A DNA stretch of 36,201 nucleotides from NCBI GenBank assembly GCA_001662425.1, contig BDDC01000605.1, positions 16,096 to 52,296 on the forward strand. The letters are read 5' to 3'. Shown here one piece after another: positions 11,901-23,900 of the stretch. The position numbers and the translations under genes are program-made. Under the pieces are notes generated by a model. That model was not told where the DNA came from, ran no database searches, and saw nothing but the letters and a program-made list of their open reading frames with translations. Origin of the DNA: Chlamydomonas sphaeroides. Lineage: Eukaryota > Chlorophyta > Chlorophyceae > Chlamydomonadales > Chlamydomonadaceae. Numbering within the stretch: position 1 is the first letter of the stretch; every line of letters starts with the position of its first letter.

Positions 11901-14900
11901 CCCCAGGAGGCCGAGCCCATGGAGCTGGCGGCGGTGCTCGACACAGCCACTGGGGCGCTGCGCATCGTCTCGAGGCCGCAGGCCGCCGCCTCGCCTCGCC
12001 GCGAGACGCTCCACTTCACCGCCAGCGTCGTGCCCGTCTCCCTCAACGCCACACCACCAGCAACCAGCTCGCCCGCTGCCGCCAACGCCCCTGCCCGCGC
12101 CGTGTCCGCCGACGCGCTCCGCGCCTGCTGCCCCGTGCCGCTGGCAGTGGCGGCGCTGTACGGCAAGCTCGCCGCCGCCGGGCTGCAGTACGGCCCCGCC
12201 TTCCGGCCGCTGCGCGCCGTGCATACCGACGCCGCCGGGCGCCGCGCCGCCGGCCGGCTCGCGACAGCGGGCTCTTCCATGGCCACCCACCTTCGCGACG
12301 GCTTCTTCGTTGGCGTCGCAGAGCTGGACGGAGCACTGCAGCTAGGGGCGGCCGTCGGCGGCAGCGCAGCCGCATCCAGCGGCGCCGCGGCTGCCGCTGC
12401 CTACGTGCCCGCGTCGCTCGAGGCCTTCGCGCTGGACCTCGCGGCCCGACCGGCCGACGGCGGTGCGATCAGCTCCGAGCTCTTTGCATTGGCGGAGGAC
12501 CCCGCCTTGGGCCCCGCCGCGCCGGGCGAGCCCACGCACCGCCACCACAGCGTGTGCGGTGCGGCCGGGCAGCTGCTGGCGTCGGTCCGGGACCTGGAGG
12601 CTCGGCCCATCGGCGCCAAGCCCCCCGCCGCCGGCGCGCCCTCGGCAGCCGCCGCCAGGGCCACGGCGGCGGAGCCCGAACTCCTGTACGACATCGCATG
12701 GGCCGCCTCGCAGCCCGCCGCCGACGGCCCAGAGGCCGCCGCTGCTGCTGGCGGCGCCGCTGCTGCCCGGCTGGCTCTGTCGGCTGAGGGGCCGGTGGCG
12801 GCCTCCGCCGCCGCCGCCCTGGCGGCGCTGCAGCAGCTGTCCGCCGCTGGCCTGGCAGGAGCCGAGGCTCTGCTGCCAGCGGTGGCCGAGGCCCTCGCCG
12901 GCGACGCCGCTGGTGCTGACGGCGGCGCGGCTCCGCACGCCGCCTCGCTGCTTCGCGCCGCGACCCTGGGCGGCCTCGCTCGCGCCTACAACGCCGAGCA
13001 CCCCACACGCGGCGTCGCCGTTGGCCCTGCGTTCGGCCTCGACGCTGCTTCTTCTCTCGCCCTGCCCAGCCCCGCCACCGCCGGCGAGCCTTCAGCAGCA
13101 GACGGCTACGGGGTTGCGGTTAGCGGCGGTGTCTCTCGCGCGCCGCTGCTGCTGCCCTCAGCCACCGCCGCTGTGGCTCCGTCCCCAGTCCCCTTCCAGC
13201 TGCTGCCGCAGCCCAAGGGCTCGCTGACGTCGCTGGTGCCGGTGCCTCTGGACCTGGCGGCGGGCTGCCCGGCCGGCACGGTGCTGCTACGTGTGCAGGC
13301 CGTTGGCATCAACTTCCGCGACGTGCTCAACGTGCTGGGTATGTACCCAGGCGACCCCGGCGCGCCCGGCAGCGACTGCGCCGGCGTTGTCGTGTCGGCG
13401 GCGCCCGATGTGGCAAGCGGCGGCAGCACGCAGGCGCTTCCCGGCCGTGCCGTGTTCGGCCTCGCCACCGGCAGCCTGGGCTCGCACGTGCTCGCCAGCG
13501 CCCAGACGCTGGTGCCCATGCCGCCGCAGCTCAGCTTCGAGCAGGCAGCCACCGCGCCCACCGTCTTCGTGACCGTGGACGCCGCCCTGCGCCAGGCGGC
13601 GGCGCTGCGGCCCGGCGAGCGCCTGCTGCTGCCCGCTGCGGCGGGCGGCGTGGGCCTGGCGGCGACGCAGCTGGCGTCGGCGCTGGGCGCTGGGGTGGTG
13701 GCCACGGCCGGAAGCCCCTCCAAGCGCGCGCTGCTCCGCGGCCTGTCCGTGCGTCACGTGTCCACCAGCCGCGACCTGGGCTTCGTGGAGGAGCTGGCAG
13801 TGGCTACGGGCGGCGCCGGCGTGAGCGTGGTGCTCAACAGCCTGACCAGCCCCGGCCTTGTGTCTGCTTCGCTGGGCCTGCTGCGGCGCGGCGGTCGGTG
13901 GGTGGAGATCGGCAAGCGCGACGTGTGGTCGCCGTCACGGGTTGCGTCTGAGCGGCCCGACGTGCGCTACGGCCTGCTGGCGGTGGACTTCATGCCGGCG
14001 GCGGTGCTGCATGCGTCGCTGTCCCGCGTCTCGTCCGGCCTGGCGTCCGGCGCGCTGCGGCCGCTGCCCGCGGCCGTGCACGCGCTGTCGTCTGTGGCTG
14101 CGGCGCTGCGTCAGATGTCGCAGGCGCGCCACGTGGGCAAGGTGGTGGTCGCGGCCTCCGCGCCAGGCCTGCGCGGACCCGGCCCATCCTCCTCCCCATC
14201 CTCCTTCGGCGCCGCCAGCGCCCGCTCTGCCCTCTCCTCACTCGCCGCCGGCCCCGTCCTCGTGCTCGGCGGCACCGGCACCCTGGGGCTGCTCATGGCC
14301 GGCTGGCTGGCGGAGGCGGGCGCCCGCCGCATCGTGCTGCTCGGCCGCACGGGCCAGCTGCCGGCCGACGGCGCTCGCAGCCTCCTCGCCGGCGGCGCCG
14401 CGACCCGTGAGGCACACCTCACGGTCCTGAGGGCCGACGGCGCCGCGGCGGAGGACATGCGCGCAGCGGTGGCCGCCGTCGGCCCCGTGTCGGCGGTGCT
14501 GCACGCGGGAGGCGTGCTGAGGGACGCCACCCTGGGCGCGCAGACACTCGGCGGCGTGCGGGCGGTGTTTGCCGCCAAGGCCGCCGCCGCCGCCGGCGTG
14601 GCCTCCGTCGTCGCCGCCCAGCCCGCCGCCGCGCACGTGCTGTTCTCGTCCGTGGCTTCGCTGCTGGGCTCTCCGGGCCAGGCCAACTACGCCGCCGCCA
14701 ACGCCGGCCTGGACGCGGCGGCGGCGCTGGCCTCTGCCCGCGGCCTGCCGTACACCAGCGTGCAGTGGGGCGCGTGGGCCGGCGGCGGCATGGCGGCGCA
14801 GGACGCTCAGACGGCCGCCCGCGTGGAGCGGACGGGCATGGGCCTCGTGTCTCCTGCTGCCGGCCTGGCAGCGCTGGAGGCGGTCCTCTCGACGCTGGGC

Positions 14901-17900
14901 TCGGCCGCCGCCCGCCCACCGGCCGTGATCGCCGCGGTGCCGTTCGTGTGGCCCGCCTTCCTGGCTCGCTTCCGAGGTGCACCACCGCCGCCGCTGCTCG
15001 CCCACTTCGCGGCCAAGGCCGCCGCCGAGGCCGCCGCCGCGTCGGCCGCTGGCGGCGCCGGCTCGGCCGCTGCAGGCGGCCGGCGCATGTCTCGTGACGA
15101 CGTCGCCGCCGCTGTCCATGAGTGTATCCGCTCTGTGGTGGGCTCCTCGGTGCCCTCCGACGCGCCACTCATGGGCTCCGGCCTGGACTCGCTGGGAGCC
15201 GTGGAGCTGCGCAACGACCTCGAGGGCCGGCTGGGGCTGCAGCTGCCGGGCACGCTCGTGTTCGACTACCCCACGCCAGCGGCCGTCACGGACTTCATCG
15301 CCGCGCTGATCGGCGGCGGGCCGGAGCCCGAGCAGCTGGCGGATGCCGCCGCCTCCGGCACCGCTGCCCTGCTGCCATCGCCCCTCTCGTCCGCGCTCAT
15401 GCCCAGCCTCAACTCCACCAACACGCTGCCCTTGGTGGCGCTCCTCGGCGTTGCCTCGCTCAGCCCCGGCGCTGCGCTGGGGGGCCTGCAGCCGCGCGAC
15501 GCCATCACCCCCGTGCCGCTCGGCCGCTGGGACCTCGACCGCCTCACCCACACCAGCGGCCACGCGCACGCGCGCTTCGGCGGCTGGCTGCCCGCCATCG
15601 ACGCCTTTGACGCCGCCGCCTTTGGCATCTCGTCCCAAGAGGCGGCGCTCATGGACCCGCAGCAGCGGCTGCTGCTGCACACGTCGCACGAGGCGCTGGC
15701 GGCTGCCGCGCCGGCTGGCGGCGGCGGCGAGCGGCCCGTGGGTTCGGCCCTGGGCGCCGCCACGGCCGTCGCCATTGGCATCGCCAGCGCAGAGTACAGC
15801 GGCGTGTGCAGGTGAGCTGTGGGCAGTGGGGGCAGGGCCGAGCTAGGAGTTCGGGAGAAGGCCCGTCGGGGATTGCCCTTCGCCTGAGTCTGAGATTGAA
15901 GCTATGCGCCCTGTATCAAACCCTCCCTCCTCCACCCTGCAGGCGCGCCGGCGTGGGCGCCTCCGCCTACGGCGCCACCGGCGGCGCGCTGTCGGTCGCC
16001 TCCGGCCGCCTGTCCTTCCTGTACGGCTTCTCCGGCCCCAGCGTGTCAGTGGACACCGCCTGCTCCTCCTCGTTGGTGGCCAGCCACTGGGCGCTGCAAG
16101 AGCTGCTGCACCGCGGCTCGCAGGCGGCTTTGGCGGCGGGCGTGGGCGTGCTTCTCAGCCCCGAGCCCACGGCCATGTTCCAGAAAGCAGGCATGCTGGC
16201 CCCAGACGGCCGCTGCAAGACGCTGGACGCCGCTGCCGACGGCTACGTGCGCGGAGAGGCCGTGGGCGCGATCGTGATGGCCGCGCTGTCGGCCGCAGGT
16301 GGCGCCGCGGCGCCGCTGGCGCTGCTGCGCGCGTCTGCCGTCAACCAGGACGGCCGCAGCAGCAGCCTCACCGCGCCCAACGGCCCCGCGCAGCAGGCGG
16401 TGCTGCGGCAGGCGCTGGCCGCCGCCTGCCTGCTGGTGCGTGGATCCCGGCGGGGGCCAGCAACCGGGCTCCCGCTTCACTCGTTTCACACTTAACCTGA
16501 ACCCCGACCCCGCACTTACCCCCGCCCTCCGCAGGCGCACCAAGTCACGACGGCCGAGATGCACGGCACAGGCACGCCGCTGGGCGACCCCATCGAGGTC
16601 GGCGCCGTGGCGGCGGTGCTGGTGGTCCGCCCCAAGGCCCCGGCTGCTGCGGGCGCCGCTGTCCGGCCCCCGCTGGCCCTGGCCGCCGCCAAGTCCAAGA
16701 TAGGCCACACGGAGGCCGCCAGCGGGGCCATGGGCATCGCCCACGCGGCGCTGGGGCTGCGGCTGGGGGCGGTGCATGCCTCGCTGCACCTACGCACCGT
16801 CAACCCGCACCTGGAGACGGGTGAGCAGGGCTAGGAGGGCCGTGGAGGGAACGCGGAAGCGAGCGTCGCTGTGCTGCTGTGTGCACTGTCGGTGGTCATG
16901 CGTGCTCCGGCCATGCGCTGTGCTGTGCTTCGTTCCCCTCGCGCCCTGCAGCGCTGGCGGTCGGAGCGGGCGGCACCGACGGCGGCGCTGGCGGCTGGCT
17001 GCTGCCTCGCGGCGTGGCCGGGCTGGCGCTGCCGCCGACCGACGCCGCTGCCGATGGCCCCGAGGCCGCCGTCACGGGTGTCAGCTCGTTCGCCTTCCAG
17101 GGCACCAACGCCCACGTACTGCTGTCCTCACCCCCATCCACCACCGCCTCCTCCGCCCCTGTCGCCCGGCCCTCGGCCGGCCTTCCGTGGCGCAGCCAGA
17201 GCCTGTGGGCCGCCCCGCCGCCCAGCTTACTGCTGCCCTCGGGCGCTGTGGTGGGCCGCGACATGCCAGCCGCCTGCCGCCTGGCGCCGCCCGGCACGGC
17301 CCTGTTCGAGGCCGACCTCCGGCAGCCGCCGCTCGCGCTCCTGGCCGGCTTCCGGCCGGGCCGCGCGCCGCTGCTGCCCACGGGGCTGCTGCTCGAGTTG
17401 GCGGCGAGCGCGGTGGCGCTGCTGCAGCCGCCGGCGCTGGCCCACGCCCCACGAGGCGCCGCCGCCGCCGAGGTGGCGCTGACGGGCATCTCCTTCCCCG
17501 CGCTCCTCGACCTGGCAGCCGTGGCCTCGTGGCCGCCGGCGGCGGTGCTGCTGTGTGCGGTACGGCCCTCCAGTGGCGCCCTGGAGGTGCTCAGCGCGCG
17601 GCCCGACGGCGGCGGCCGGGCAACCAAGCACATGGCGGCGGCGCTGGTCGCGCTGCCGTCGGCGCTGCCGCCGCCCGCGGTCCGTGCCGCTGAGGCGGCC
17701 GCTGAGGAGGCTCGCCTGGCGGCGTTCGCCCGCGCGGTCTTCGGCCCGCAGGTCCTGGGCTCCGCCCTGCGTGCCCCTGCCGCCGCCGCTGCCAGCCTGG
17801 CTGCCGACCCGCTGTCGGGCGCTGGCGGCGGCGACGACGACGTGGCGGCCGGTGGCGTGTTTGGCTGGCCGTGCGCGCTGGAGAGCAGCCTGCAGCTGCA

Positions 17901-20900
17901 GGCGCTGCTGCAGCCGCCGGGCCAGGAGGCTGGGCCGCGGCTGCTGACAGCCATCGCCGCAGCGCGCCTGCCGCTGCGCCGCGGGCAGCCCGCCGCGCCG
18001 GCCGCGGTGCCGAGCGCTACGGACGCGTCGTCGCCAACGGACGACGCAGCCCTACAGTGCGCCCTACACGCCGGCGCCATCGCTGTGCCGGGGGGCACGG
18101 ACCTGCACCTCACGCCCGGCTCCGGTGCCCCGGGCAGCGGCGCCTGGCGGCTGTCGGGCGTGCAGCTCTCGCCGGCCGGCTCGCTCGCCGGCCGCGGCGC
18201 CGCTGCCGGCGCCGCCTCGGCCTTCTTCGCGGCTGGCGGCGCGGGGCCCGCGTCCGGCGGCGCCGCTGCGCTGGACGCCGCGGCCGCGCGGCGCCTGGTT
18301 CGCGAGGCGGTGGCAGCAGCGCTGGGCGAGGGCGTGGAGGACGAGGCGCCGCTCATGGCCGCAGGCCTGGACTCGCTGGGCGCTGCGGAACTGCGCAACG
18401 CGCTGCAGGCGTCCTGCCACATGGAGCTGCCCGCCACCCTGGTGTTCGACTACCCCACCACCGCAGCCATCGCTGAGCACCTGGCCGCCCTGTCGGCCTC
18501 TTTGGAAGCAGCCGCGGAGGGTCCCACCGACGTGGCGCACTCGCGGGCGCGGCTGAGCGGCCTGCGCCGCGGCCCGGGCGTGGCGTCGCCGGTGGTGGTG
18601 GTGGCGGGCATGAGTCAGCTGCCGTGGGCGCTGACGGACCCCGCCACGGCGGCGGCTCGCGGGGATGCGGTCAGCGCGGTGCCGCTGGGGCGCTGGGACG
18701 CCGCGGACGTGCGGGCGGGGCTGCCGCCGCAGTTCGGCGCCTTCCTGCCGGCCGTCGACATTTTCGACGCGGCACTGTTTGGCATCAACGGTGAGCAGTG
18801 AGGGAAGCAGAAGAGCGGCAGGGGTGACCCTGTCGAGTAGCACCCGTGATTTGACGGATCTGCCCTGCCCTGCTGCCCTCGCGCCGCGGCTCTGAATCGT
18901 GCCCCTATCGCAGCCACCGAGGCGGCGCTCATGGACCCCCAGCAGCGCCTGCTGCTGCGCGCCGCCGCTGAGGCGCTGCCCTCGGGCGGCGCCGCCGCTG
19001 CTGCTGCGGCGGGCGGCGATCGCGACTCTGTGGGCGTGTTCGTGGGCATCGGCTCCTCCGACTACAACGCCCTGGCGCAGCGGTCCGGCGTGCAGGTGCG
19101 AGGAGGGGGCCGCGGCGCAGGGCACTGCCGGCCAGTTAGGCCAGCAACCCAACCGCTGATCATCCCCATGCTCACCTCCTCTCGTGACGCCCGTCGTCCC
19201 CACTCGCCCGCGTGCCGCCTCGCAGGTCGGGCCCTACTCCTTCACCTCCGCCTCCGCCGCCGTGGCCTCCGGCCGCCTGTCCTACACCTTTGCCTTCCGC
19301 GGCCCCTCGGCCTCGGTCGACACCGCCTGCTCCTCCTCCCTGGTGGCCACGCACCTGGCCGCCGCCGCGCTGCTGGCGGGCGAGTGCGCCGCCGCCCTGG
19401 CGGCGGGCGTGCAGCTCAACCTGCTGGCGGACAGCAGCGCCATGGTGGCGGCGGCGGGGCTGCTGGCGGCGGACGGGAGGAGCAAGGTGCGTCTGAGGGA
19501 GGGAGGGAGGGAGGTGCAGCCGCGTGGGGGCGAGGCTGGGACTGTGGACTGCTGTCCTGGGCTCTGCTGATGCTTGGCTCCCCACACCACCGCTGGACGC
19601 AGGTGCTCGACGCCTCGGCCGACGGCTACGGCCGAGGCGAGGCCTGCCGCGCGCTGTGGCTGGTGGCCGCGCCCTCCGCGCCCTCCGCCTCCCCACACGC
19701 ATCCGCGGTCGCCTCCGCCCCCGGCTTGGCCGTGCTGCTGGGCAGCGCCGTCAACACCAACGGCCGCTCCTCCGGCCTCACCGCGCCGCACGGCCCCACG
19801 CAGCAGCAGCTGCTCGCGGCCGCCCTGGCCTCCGCCTCCGCCGCCGCCTGCGCCGCCCTGGGCCTGGGCGGCGGCCTGGCCCCGGCCCAGGTCAGCGGCC
19901 TGCAGCTGCACGCCAACGGCACTCCGCTGGGCGACCCCATCGAGCTGGGCGCCGCGGCGGCGGTGTTTGGCGGCGCCGCCGGCTCGGGCCGCCGCCAGCC
20001 GCTGGCGGTGGTGAGCGTCAAGGGCTACGGCGGTCACCAGGAGGCAGCGGCCGGCGCCGTGGAGCTGAGCGAGATGGTGGCGGCGCTGGGCGCGCTGCGG
20101 CTGCCGGCGGCCTCCAACCTACGCAACCTCAACCCGCTGGTCGAGGCGCCGATGGAGGCCATGGGCCCCGCGGGCGTGGCGGTGGCGCGGGGCGGCCCGC
20201 TGGGCCTGGCGCTAGCGCCCGGCGGGGAGACCGCGGTGTTCGGCGTCAGCTCCTTTGGCGCGCAAGGCACCAACGCCAACGCGCTGCTCGCAGCCTGGCC
20301 GCCGCGCCCGCCGCCCTCAGACGACCAGCAGCTCTCCACCATCGCCGGCTCAGGCGCTTTGAAGCACTTGCCGTTCGCCGAGCAGCGCTTCTGGCTGGCC
20401 CCCGAGCCGGCTCTGCTGCTGACGTCTGCTCGTGTGGGCCCTCGGCGCTCCGGCCGTGTCACCATGCACGGCCTGCTGGCGCACCCCTCGCTGGCCTACC
20501 TATGGGACGGCCCCACCGCCCTCGACGACCTCGACGACGACCCCGCCCTGCCCGCCGCCCAGCCAGCGCCGCTGCTCTCCAGCGCACTGTTGCTGTCGGC
20601 GGCCGCCGCGGCCGTGCGCCTCATGCTCGGCTCGGCAGCCGGCGAGGGCGGCGGCGGCGGTGGCGGCGGCTTCGTGCTGCAAGATGTGGTGCTGACGGCG
20701 CCGCCGCCGCTGCCAGCCCGACTGGGCGCCGCCGGCCAGCCGGGCGCTCCGCCGCTGCGGCTCACGCTGGGCGGCTACAGCGGCGGCGGCGGCGGCATGC
20801 TACTGCGCTTGTTCCTGGGCGACCAGGAGGCGCTGAGGGCCACCGTGGCGGCAGCGCCGGCCGCCGTCACTGCTACCGCCGCCGCCGCCAAGCAGGCGGC

Positions 20901-23900
20901 TGTGGTACCGGTGGCCGCAGCCGAGGCGGACGCTGGTGCTGAGACTCCGCCGCCGCCGTCACCGTCTTCAGAGGACGCAGTGGCCGCTGAGTCCGGACGC
21001 CTGCCGGCGCTACTACGGGCGCTGCTCGGCAGCTCTGTCAGCGCAGCGCTGCTGCCTCGCGCCGCCTCGCCGCCGCCGCCTCCCCCTGTGGTGGCGGAGG
21101 CGGCGTGCGGCGCCTCCTCCGACGGCCAGCCCCTGGAGCCGCGGAGCTTGGAGGCGGCGCTGCAGGCGGCGGCGCTGGTGGCCTGCTCGGCACCGGCGTC
21201 CGGCCCCGCTGCGCTGCTGGGCCCCTGCTACCTGGCCTCACTGCGGGCGCTGCACGTGTGCGCCGACAACACCACCACCGCCGCCGCCGCTAACCCCAAC
21301 ACGCAGCGCAGCTCCTCGTGGCTCGCGCTGGAGGGCGTGGCCGCTGCGGCGCCGCTGCGGAGCCACGGTGGCAACGGCCAGGACGACGACGACGGCGCCG
21401 AGCCGCAGCCGGTGCACATCGGTGTCGCCGCCATCCTGCCCTCCGTCGGCGGCTCCTCGGCCGCGGCTCCGCTGTCGGGGCTCCGCCTCAGCGGCGCGGT
21501 GCTGGCGCCGCTGGACGCCGCGCCCACGGACCTGGCCCGTGCGGCGGCGGCGGCGGCGGCCGGGACGGCAGCCATCGCCGCTGGCGAGGACGGCGCCGGG
21601 GAGGAGTCTGGCGGCGGCGGCGCCGTGGACCCTGCGCTGCTGGCGATGGACAGCGAGGAGCGGCAGATGCACATCGCCGGCCGCATCATGTCCGAGGTGC
21701 GAGGCACTAGGGCACGGCACGGTGGCAAGGGAGCAGAACACGGCAGACCTGTGTGTGCAGGCGAGCAATCCGCATTGCTGACCCATGGGGCTCCTGGGAC
21801 CCTATGCCCCCTATCTCCTGCCCTTCTCCACCCTTCCTGCCTGTGCCCCTCAGGTCCGCGCGCTGGTGGGGCGGCCGGTGCACCCCGCCGAGCCGCTCAT
21901 CGGCGCCGGAGTGGACTCCCGCGCCGGCATGGAGCTGCGGCGCGGGCTGAGCGAGGCGCTGGGCCTGGCGCTGCCCGTGACGCTGCTGTACGACCACCAG
22001 AGCGTCGGGGAGATCGTGGACTACGTGGAAGGTACAAAAAAGCAGCATGGCAGGATCCGATAAGCGGAGGGGGCTCTTGCAAGCAGCATGGACAGGGCAG
22101 GGGCCGCATGAAGCGTGTGACTCCACTCGTGCCCCTGACCGCCATCTTGCCTGCCCGCCCCCCGCTGCACAACAGGCGAGCTGTCAAAGCTGCAGGCCCA
22201 GGGCCAGGGCCGCGGCCAGGCCGCGCAGCGCCCGGTACGTTCCCCCCAGTCCTGCCCGCCTCGCGACACACACCTTCCAGCAGACACGCACCCCGCAACT
22301 GCACGTGCCCTGACCTTCTTGGCCAACGAACGCTGACCCCACCTGCGTCCCTCCCTCGCTCAGCCTGACGGCGAGGACGACGAGGATGGCGAGGGCGACG
22401 AGGCCGGCGGCGGCGCGCTGTCGCGCCGCACGGCCGCCGGCCCCTCGGCGCCCTCGTCCTCGGCCGCGCAGCCGTCGTCGCTGCTGAAGGTCCTGCGCCC
22501 GCCCTCGGCCCCGCGGCCGCTCTTCCTGGCGGCCCCCGGCGTGGCCAACGCGCAGTCGGCGTACTTTGCGTTCGCCGCGTACCTGCAGTGGGCTGACCAG
22601 CCCATCTACGTGCTGGACAAGGACAACGACCTGGACATCACACAGTGAGGGAGGGGGAGGAGGCAGGGGGCATGTGGGTTGTAGGGGTTTAAAGGTGGGT
22701 GGAAGGGTGGAAGGTAAGCGTAGAGGGACAACGACCTTGACATCGAGGTAGCAAGGCGGAGGGGAACGGGGGCTGGCTGCCATGAAGCACTGGTCGTTGG
22801 GCCGCCTGGCTCGCGTCCTTCTGACCTCGCCTCTTGCCCTTGCCACCCCTCCCCCACCCCTCCTCCCCTCCCCCAGGCTGGCGCGCCGCAACATGGCCGA
22901 CATCCTTGCCGTGCAGCCGCCCGGCACCGGGCCCTACCTGCTGGGCGGCCACAGCTACGGAGGCGTGGTGGCGGCCGCCATCGCGCTGATGCTGGAGGAA
23001 GCGGGCCACGACGTGGGGCTGCTGGTCATCATGGACACGCCGCGGCCGGAGCAGGTGAGCGGGGGGTGCATGTGTGAGGCGGTGGAGGGCCGGGAAGGGG
23101 CACGAAAGGCTGGCAAACGTGCTGGCGCTCGTGCACGGCCCTGTCTTGCTGAAGTGGCCGCTAAGCTCTTGCTTGCCTCCCCTTCCCTCCAACCCAACAG
23201 GTGCGGACGCTGCAGCCGGGCGCGGAGGCGGCCACGGAGGAGGACGTGCTGGAGCTGATGGAGATGATCCTGGGGGCGCTGGGCAGGGACGCCATCGGGC
23301 TGGGCTCCAGGTGAGGGCAGGGGCAGGGGCAAGGGAAGGGGAGGAGCAGGGCAGGGCAGGGCAGGATTGTGTAATCGCACAGCAGGCTGGGGCCTGTTCG
23401 GGGCACGAGGCGTGCTGCCATTGCTTGACCCTGCTCCTCCCCCTTGCTCCCTTCCCCTCGCCGCCCCAGCATCGCGCACCCGCGCGAGAGCGACGAATGG
23501 CGCGGTATGAGCTTGGCCCAGAAGTACGAGTTCTTCGCGCCCATATGGCGCGTCATGCGCGACGACCCCATGAGCGTGGAGCAGGTGGCGGCGCAGATCG
23601 AGCACGTGGCGCTGGCGGTCAAGACAGGCAGCCAGGTACGTGGGTTGGGTTGTGGGGCAGGGGAAAGGCTGGGGGCCTGGGAGGCTGGAGGGCTTCAGGG
23701 CTGGAGGGCTGGATGTTGGGTTGGGTTGTGGGGCTGGGGGCGCGGGTCAGGAGCCTGGAGGCGAGCGCCACGTTCCACCAGGGTCCACCGGGTGTTCGAC
23801 GCTTGCCGACCTCCCACCTCCTCCTGCGCGAAGGTGTCGGACCTGCGGCACCATCGCTTCGCCGGCCGGCTGTTGCGGGCGCGCACGCTGTACTTCCGCG

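Larger units (their letters stand above)
9440..15330 (+). other. PKS module 3: KS-DH-pseudoKR-ER-KR-ACP, no AT
   Basis: The KS (about 9454-11375) is the most divergent of the set and is cut by five introns. Its nucleophile Cys is at 10333-10335, in NTACSSSLVAAHL instead of DTACSSS. SHGTG/TPLGDPIE is split by the intron at 10749-10858, and TGHLEGTAG by the one at 11018-11119. The DH active-site motif DHIVGG/KPLFPGAGYLE is itself interrupted by the intron at 11636-11748 (His at 11623-11625); LDGALQ at about 12325 supplies the acid. The structural KR half starts at about 12685. The ER (13188-14150) is nearly identical to that of module 2. The KR (about 14250-14800) has LGGTGTLG and a Ser-Tyr-Asn triad. 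The ACP (about 15095-15305) has GLDSLGAVELRN. From 11749 to 15811 there is no intron, unlike modules 1 and 2. Confidence 0.92.

Noticed and set aside
14238..15689. Long minus-strand frame of 483 residues opposite PKS module 3
   Set aside because: Antisense shadow of KR/ACP/KS coding DNA with Arg/Gly/His-rich, domain-free translation.
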